A DNA stretch of 8,682 nucleotides, from contig JAJZGH010000218.1 in NCBI GenBank assembly GCA_021798635.1, positions 1-8,682 on the forward strand, read 5' to 3'. The notes under the pieces were generated by a model, which had not been told where the DNA came from, did no database searches, and saw only the letters and a program-made list of their open reading frames with translations. Of this stretch, positions 6,612 to 8,682 are shown in pieces. Numbering within the stretch: the first letter of the stretch is position 1; each line of letters starts with the position of its first letter. Source of the DNA: Planctomycetota bacterium (GTDB lineage: Bacteria > Planctomycetota > Phycisphaerae > WQYP01). The position numbers and the translations under genes were made by a program.

Positions 6612-6630
6612 GGCAAACAGGATGTTTGCC
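6612..6630 (+). promoter_or_regulatory. 8-pair hairpin with GGA triloop just before the ribosome binding site
   Basis: GGCAAACA (6612-6619) and TGTTTGCC (6623-6630) are perfect complements around a GGA triloop. The centre reads ACAGGATGT, close to the CsrA/RsmA consensus (ACARGGAUGU) but one base shorter. Its 3' arm ends 11 bases before the Shine-Dalgarno of the DUF2617-like gene. Only four T follow nearby (6635-6638), so it is a poor terminator; a protein-binding site or translational control element is more likely. Confidence 0.5.
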
Positions 6631-6641
6631 CGAATTTTAAT

Positions 6642-6681
6642 GAGGTAAAGGCGTATGAAAACCCAAAAGGAATTAACCATG
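6642..6681 (+). promoter_or_regulatory. two in-frame starts, each with its own ribosome binding site
   Basis: GAGG at 6642-6645 serves the ATG at 6655. AAAAGGA at 6665-6671 lies 7 bases before a second in-frame ATG at 6679, which is codon 9. The second site is at least as good as the first. Resemblance to the family begins only around residue 19, so it does not decide between them. Confidence 0.5.
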
Positions 6682-7227
6682 AGCGTTCACCACAAGAAAC
6701 CGCGCAGTGCTGGTGTCTCCGTGCTGGTATATGACCGTCCGCTCCATCCGGAATTGATTTCCGCGGATATTCGCCGCGCTCGCGCGGTGGGTGAATTTGA
6801 TGTTAATATCTGGCTGCTAAACCATGGCGGTCACATGCTGACCATTACCGGCCCGCACACGGTTTGTGAACTTTGCTGCTTTCCGAATAAATCTCTCCCG
6901 GAACGCGGACTGCTCGAACGCATTCCGTGCAAAGGCGACAAACTTTATGATGTCGCCTTGGGCGAAACACATCATTATTATCTGGCGATTAATGAAGAGC
7001 ACGTGACCGATACGCTTTTTGAAAATTCGGTTGCTGAGTTGCTCCGCATTGCCGAGGAACAAAATGGCGTGGTTTCACATCGGAAAAATGAGTTGGGTGA
7101 AACGGTTGGGTTATCTGTCGTGGTGACGCAGTTGCACCGGCGGGCCGTGCATATTGAGGGGTTCCACCTGCTCAATGATGCCCATGTGCTGGTGCGCACG
7201 CAATCCGTGGTTGAGCCTACCCGCTAA
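6655..7227 (+). CDS. DUF2617-like protein of unknown function
   Basis: The 190 residues (182 from the second start) resemble DUF2617 as I remember the family: an N-terminal SVLVYDRPLHPEL at about 22-34, a central ETHHYYLAINEEHVTDTLFE around 104-123 (key residues Y108-Y109, E114-E115, F122), and a late QLHRRAVHIEGFHLLNDAHV around 159-178 (key residues R162-R163, F170-H171) running into VVEP. No function is known. A cysteine cluster (C71, C74, C75) and C92 are visible. There are no membrane segments and no signal peptide, so it should be cytosolic. The first eight residues are polar and may be an artefact of start choice. It is a single gene with a long structured leader and no co-directional neighbour. 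The coding call is strong; the family name is from memory and needs a profile search. Confidence 0.75.
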   Translation: MKTQKELTMSVHHKKPRSAGVSVLVYDRPLHPELISADIRRARAVGEFDVNIWLLNHGGHMLTITGPHTVCELCCFPNKSLPERGLLERIPCKGDKLYDVALGETHHYYLAINEEHVTDTLFENSVAELLRIAEEQNGVVSHRKNELGETVGLSVVVTQLHRRAVHIEGFHLLNDAHVLVRTQSVVEPTR

Positions 7228-7500
7228 TTTGCCACAAATCAGAAGCGTGTTCCGCCCCTCCGCGGCGCGGGCTCCTCGGAGTACCATCCGTGTGAGGTAC
7301 GCCGTCGTTGCCGCTTCTTGTAGAGAACCGGATGATAATCCGCTGGTTGATCCAGTGTCGCGAACCAACCACCGGGTTATCACCACGGTGCTCTATGACG
7401 CGACGATGCCCGAGCGGCCAAAAATCTCGCAGTCGCAACCCGGCCATTACTCGGACAGGTGCCCAGGGGACTTCTGCGCTGCGGCTTTGTCAAGGTGCAG
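7228..7500. other. GC-rich convergent intergenic region with small inverted repeats
   Basis: No gene is recognised here. Open frames cross it on both strands but none has a ribosome binding site or family resemblance, and the plus-strand ones are mostly Arg/Ser/Pro-rich shadow sequence. Visible structure: CGGAT/ATCCG with loop GATA at 7329-7342, GTACC/GGTAC around the position of GTGTGAGG (about 7280-7299), CACCG/CGGTG near 7370-7391, and the repeated motif at 7452-7463. No intrinsic terminator for the DUF2617-like gene was found. A degenerate gene or mobile-element remnant is possible. Confidence 0.4.
7452..7463 (+). repeat. GGACAGGTGCC motif, variant copy 3
   Basis: CGGACAGGTGCC differs at one of twelve positions from CGGTCAGGTGCC at 108-119, and CTCGGACAGG just here matches 5529-5538 exactly. 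GGGGAC follows at 7467-7472, mirroring the GTCCCC beside copy 1. The site again lies between the 3' ends of two genes. Confidence 0.35.
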
Positions 7501-7502
7501 GT

Positions 7503-7553
7503 AAAAAAAATCAGCGGAGAAGGGCAACATAAACGTGCCCATCGCCGCTGATT
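7503..7553 (-). terminator. intrinsic terminator of the PilZ gene
   Basis: Read on the minus strand, AATCAGCGG (7553-7545) pairs with CCGCTGATT (7517-7509). Inside it are a two-pair step and a second stem, TGGGCA-type, GGGCA/TGCCC (7540-7536 with 7526-7522), around a 9-base loop. An uninterrupted run of T follows on the minus strand (A run at 7503-7510). It lies about 43 bases after the PilZ stop. On the plus strand no T-tract follows, so it is one-directional. Confidence 0.88.
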
Positions 7554-7595
7554 AAGGAGGCTTAGTCAATTTAGCAGACAACCGCGTCACGGCTG

Positions 7596-8054
7596 TCAGG
7601 AGGCTGTGATTTCGGCTGACCAGGCTTTTTTCAGCCAGCCTTGGGGAATACGCGTCGTCCCGGTAGCGTCGGCCAGAGTTTCCTCAAATTCCGTTCCGAC
7701 CCGATAGCCACCCTCCGGCAACTGCCGGCAAAAGCGCACCAGGCATAAAACCAACATGCCGCCGCCTTCGCGGAACTGCAAAGGCGCAACAACATATTCG
7801 TTTTCCTGCAAGCGCCGACGGGTTAAAAACCCCATCCCTTTCAGCGAAACATCTTCGGTATGCACGCGAAAAGCTGCGCTCCTGGGACGTTCCGGTCGTG
7901 GCAGACGCTTTAACCACATGATTTGTTGCACAGGCCGCCGCCGATGCCGACGTCCGAGAGATTCCCCCTCATTCTTCAAATTTTCAATAATTTGAAGAAT
8001 CTGTTTCCGCTCAACTTTAGATAAACTTGTAGCGCTCAACGCACTGCTCCGCAC
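7596..8054 (-). CDS. PilZ domain protein, probable cyclic-di-GMP receptor
   Basis: PilZ domains bind cyclic di-GMP and relay it to motility, adhesion or polysaccharide output. The 152 residues show both binding motifs: the arginine motif RRHRRRP at 35-41 (RxxxR) and DVSLKG at 68-73 (DxSxxG). They are followed by beta strands ending in GYRVGTEFEE at 117-126, a typical PilZ close. Residues 11-30 form a probable helix rich in charged residues. No other domain, signal peptide or membrane segment is present, so this is a single-domain cytosolic PilZ protein. The start is GTG at 8054, chosen because AGGA lies 5-6 bases upstream; a TTG five codons in, with GGAG before it, is an alternative. It is a monocistronic minus-strand unit with a strong terminator. 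A partner is not evident; the polysaccharide operon 2 kb away is a possible but unproven target. Confidence 0.87.
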   Translation of the reverse strand: MRSSALSATSLSKVERKQILQIIENLKNEGESLGRRHRRRPVQQIMWLKRLPRPERPRSAAFRVHTEDVSLKGMGFLTRRRLQENEYVVAPLQFREGGGMLVLCLVRFCRQLPEGGYRVGTEFEETLADATGTTRIPQGWLKKAWSAEITAS

Positions 8055-8524
8055 AGTATTCCTACCAACCGTTATGTTATCGAACCAAGGGAGCCAAAAA
8101 GTTTATCAATTCTTTACAGAATTTAATTTGGGAAAAATGTTTAATCCTTTTCATTCGCGCAAGCCGATAGAGGGGATAGGGCAGATGTTGTGTGGGCCCT
8201 TAGAACTCCACGGCCATTCATATCACTGAACCCTTTTTTCGAGATCAGTAACCTCAAAAAATTATAATTATCCTTCATAATAGCGTAAATGGAATAGCGA
8301 TGCTTCCATACCGCTCGCCGCGGAGCGTGGCAATTTTTCCGGGCGGGGCCGAAATAGTAGTAGATCGGCGGCAAATCACACCGTTTGGGCTTGGCACAGC
8401 GGCGTACTTTTGGGATGCGTTCCACCCCGGCAAAGCCGACGGCTATGTGAAGTTTTCTCCGCACGGCCCTGTTGCCCGGAAATATTGCCCCGCCCTCGCC
8501 GCGTTTTTCTGGTTTTGTTGTCAA
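8055..8524. other. gene-poor region upstream of the PilZ gene
   Basis: The first 240 bases are AT-rich and should contain the PilZ promoter, though no clear -35/-10 pair was found. Open frames on both strands (plus 8300-8548, minus 8141-8524) resemble no family and lack ribosome binding sites. A small hairpin CGCTC/GAGCG (8312-8316, 8323-8327) is followed by five T at 8334-8338 on the plus strand. GCCGAAATAGTAGT at 8348-8361 matches GCCGAAATAGAAGT at 8548-8561 at 13 of 14 positions, exactly 200 bases apart. Confidence 0.4.
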
Positions 8525-8569
8525 GAAATAGAAATGTCACCCTATTAGCCGAAATAGAAGTGTCACCCT
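8525..8569 (+). repeat. tandem 19-base direct repeats, candidate mobile-element end
   Basis: GAAATAGAAATGTCACCCT (8525-8543) and GAAATAGAAGTGTCACCCT (8551-8569) match at 18 of 19 positions with a 26-base period. The reverse strand at 8582-8570 carries a related GAAATCGATGTCA, giving a partly inverted third unit. Several insertion sequences, IS21 relatives among them, have multiple short repeats at their ends that bind transposase, so this may be such an end with its transposase outside the window. No transposase is visible here. Confidence 0.5.
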
Positions 8570-8586
8570 GACATCGATTTCCCAGG

Positions 8587-8657
8587 GGCGTGGCGGCCCG
8601 GCGTAGGCGCAGGGAGGGGCGCAGCCCCGACCGGAGCCGGAGCCGGGCCGCCACGCC
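8587..8657. repeat. 16-base perfect inverted repeat, GC-rich
   Basis: The arms 8587-8602 and 8642-8657 are perfect complements (GGCGTGGCGGCCCGGC on the left). The 39-base centre holds a second hairpin, GGGGC/GCCCC (8616-8620, 8624-8628) with a GCA loop. Composition is far more GC-rich than the rest of the window. With the adjacent direct repeats it forms a compound repeat structure running toward the right edge. Confidence 0.6.
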
Positions 8658-8682
8658 GGCCACGCTTGGCCGCACGGCCCAC

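Noticed and set aside
6167..6616. Minus-strand open frame of 149 codons opposite the leader
   Set aside because: It needs a TTG start with no ribosome binding site, resembles no family, and lies over a promoter and a chain of plus-strand hairpins.
8141..8524. Minus-strand open frame of 127 codons upstream of the PilZ gene
   Set aside because: No family resemblance, no clear ribosome binding site, odd composition, and it ends in the AT-rich region expected to hold the PilZ promoter. A real small gene is not excluded.
8300..8548. Plus-strand open frame of 82 codons ending inside the direct repeat
   Set aside because: No ribosome binding site was seen and it overlaps an equally open frame on the other strand; its last codons are the repeat itself.
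1..8682. CRISPR array, toxin-antitoxin pair, or phage defence genes
   Set aside because: No regularly spaced repeat array and no protein of these families is visible; the direct repeats at 8525-8569 are only two units with a 7-base spacer.

Overview
This 8.7 kb bacterial chromosome segment holds seven well-supported protein genes. Overall composition is mildly GC-rich, with AT-rich intergenic patches. The gene set is accA, a DUF4416 protein, a WecA/MraY-type glycosyltransferase, a Wzy/WaaL-type polymerase or ligase, a gamma-carbonic anhydrase-type hexapeptide protein, a DUF2617-like protein and a PilZ protein. DUF4416 together with a DUF2617-like protein suggests a Planctomycetota-like lineage, possibly Phycisphaerae. 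That assignment rests on family recognition from memory and is an inference; a 16S or marker-gene context would settle it.

Layout. Bases 1-1214: accA on the minus strand with a basic N-terminal extension. Bases 1215-1560: divergent intergenic region. Bases 1561-5486: a tight plus-strand operon of DUF4416, the polyprenyl-phosphate sugar-1-phosphate transferase and a multi-membrane O-antigen polymerase/ligase-like protein (42 bp gap, then an ATGA overlap). Bases 5609-6139: the gamma-carbonic anhydrase-like gene on the minus strand, convergent with the operon and possibly leaderless. Bases 6140-6654: a gene-free stretch with an extended -10 promoter and a chain of hairpins leading to a DUF2617-like gene at 6655-7227. 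Bases 7228-7595: a convergent intergenic region with a strong terminator for the PilZ gene at 7596-8054 (minus). Bases 8055-8682: no convincing gene, but direct repeats and a GC-rich inverted repeat that look like the edge of a mobile element continuing out of the window.

How the genes fit together. The operon at 1561-5486 has the first and a late step of a lipid-linked surface polysaccharide pathway: the transferase would load the first sugar phosphate onto undecaprenyl phosphate, and the Wzy/WaaL-like protein would polymerise or transfer the finished glycan outside the membrane. AccA supplies malonyl-CoA for fatty acid synthesis. The PilZ protein is a likely cyclic-di-GMP receptor. The carbonic anhydrase-like and DUF2617-like genes have no visible functional link to their neighbours.

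The strongest unexplained signal is the leader at about 6293-6654. It has a good promoter, at least seven hairpins, one possible terminator/anti-terminator pair, and three downstream hairpins that each expose a GGA in the loop. It could be a new regulatory leader, a small RNA or a CsrA-type target. No clearly novel protein system is visible.
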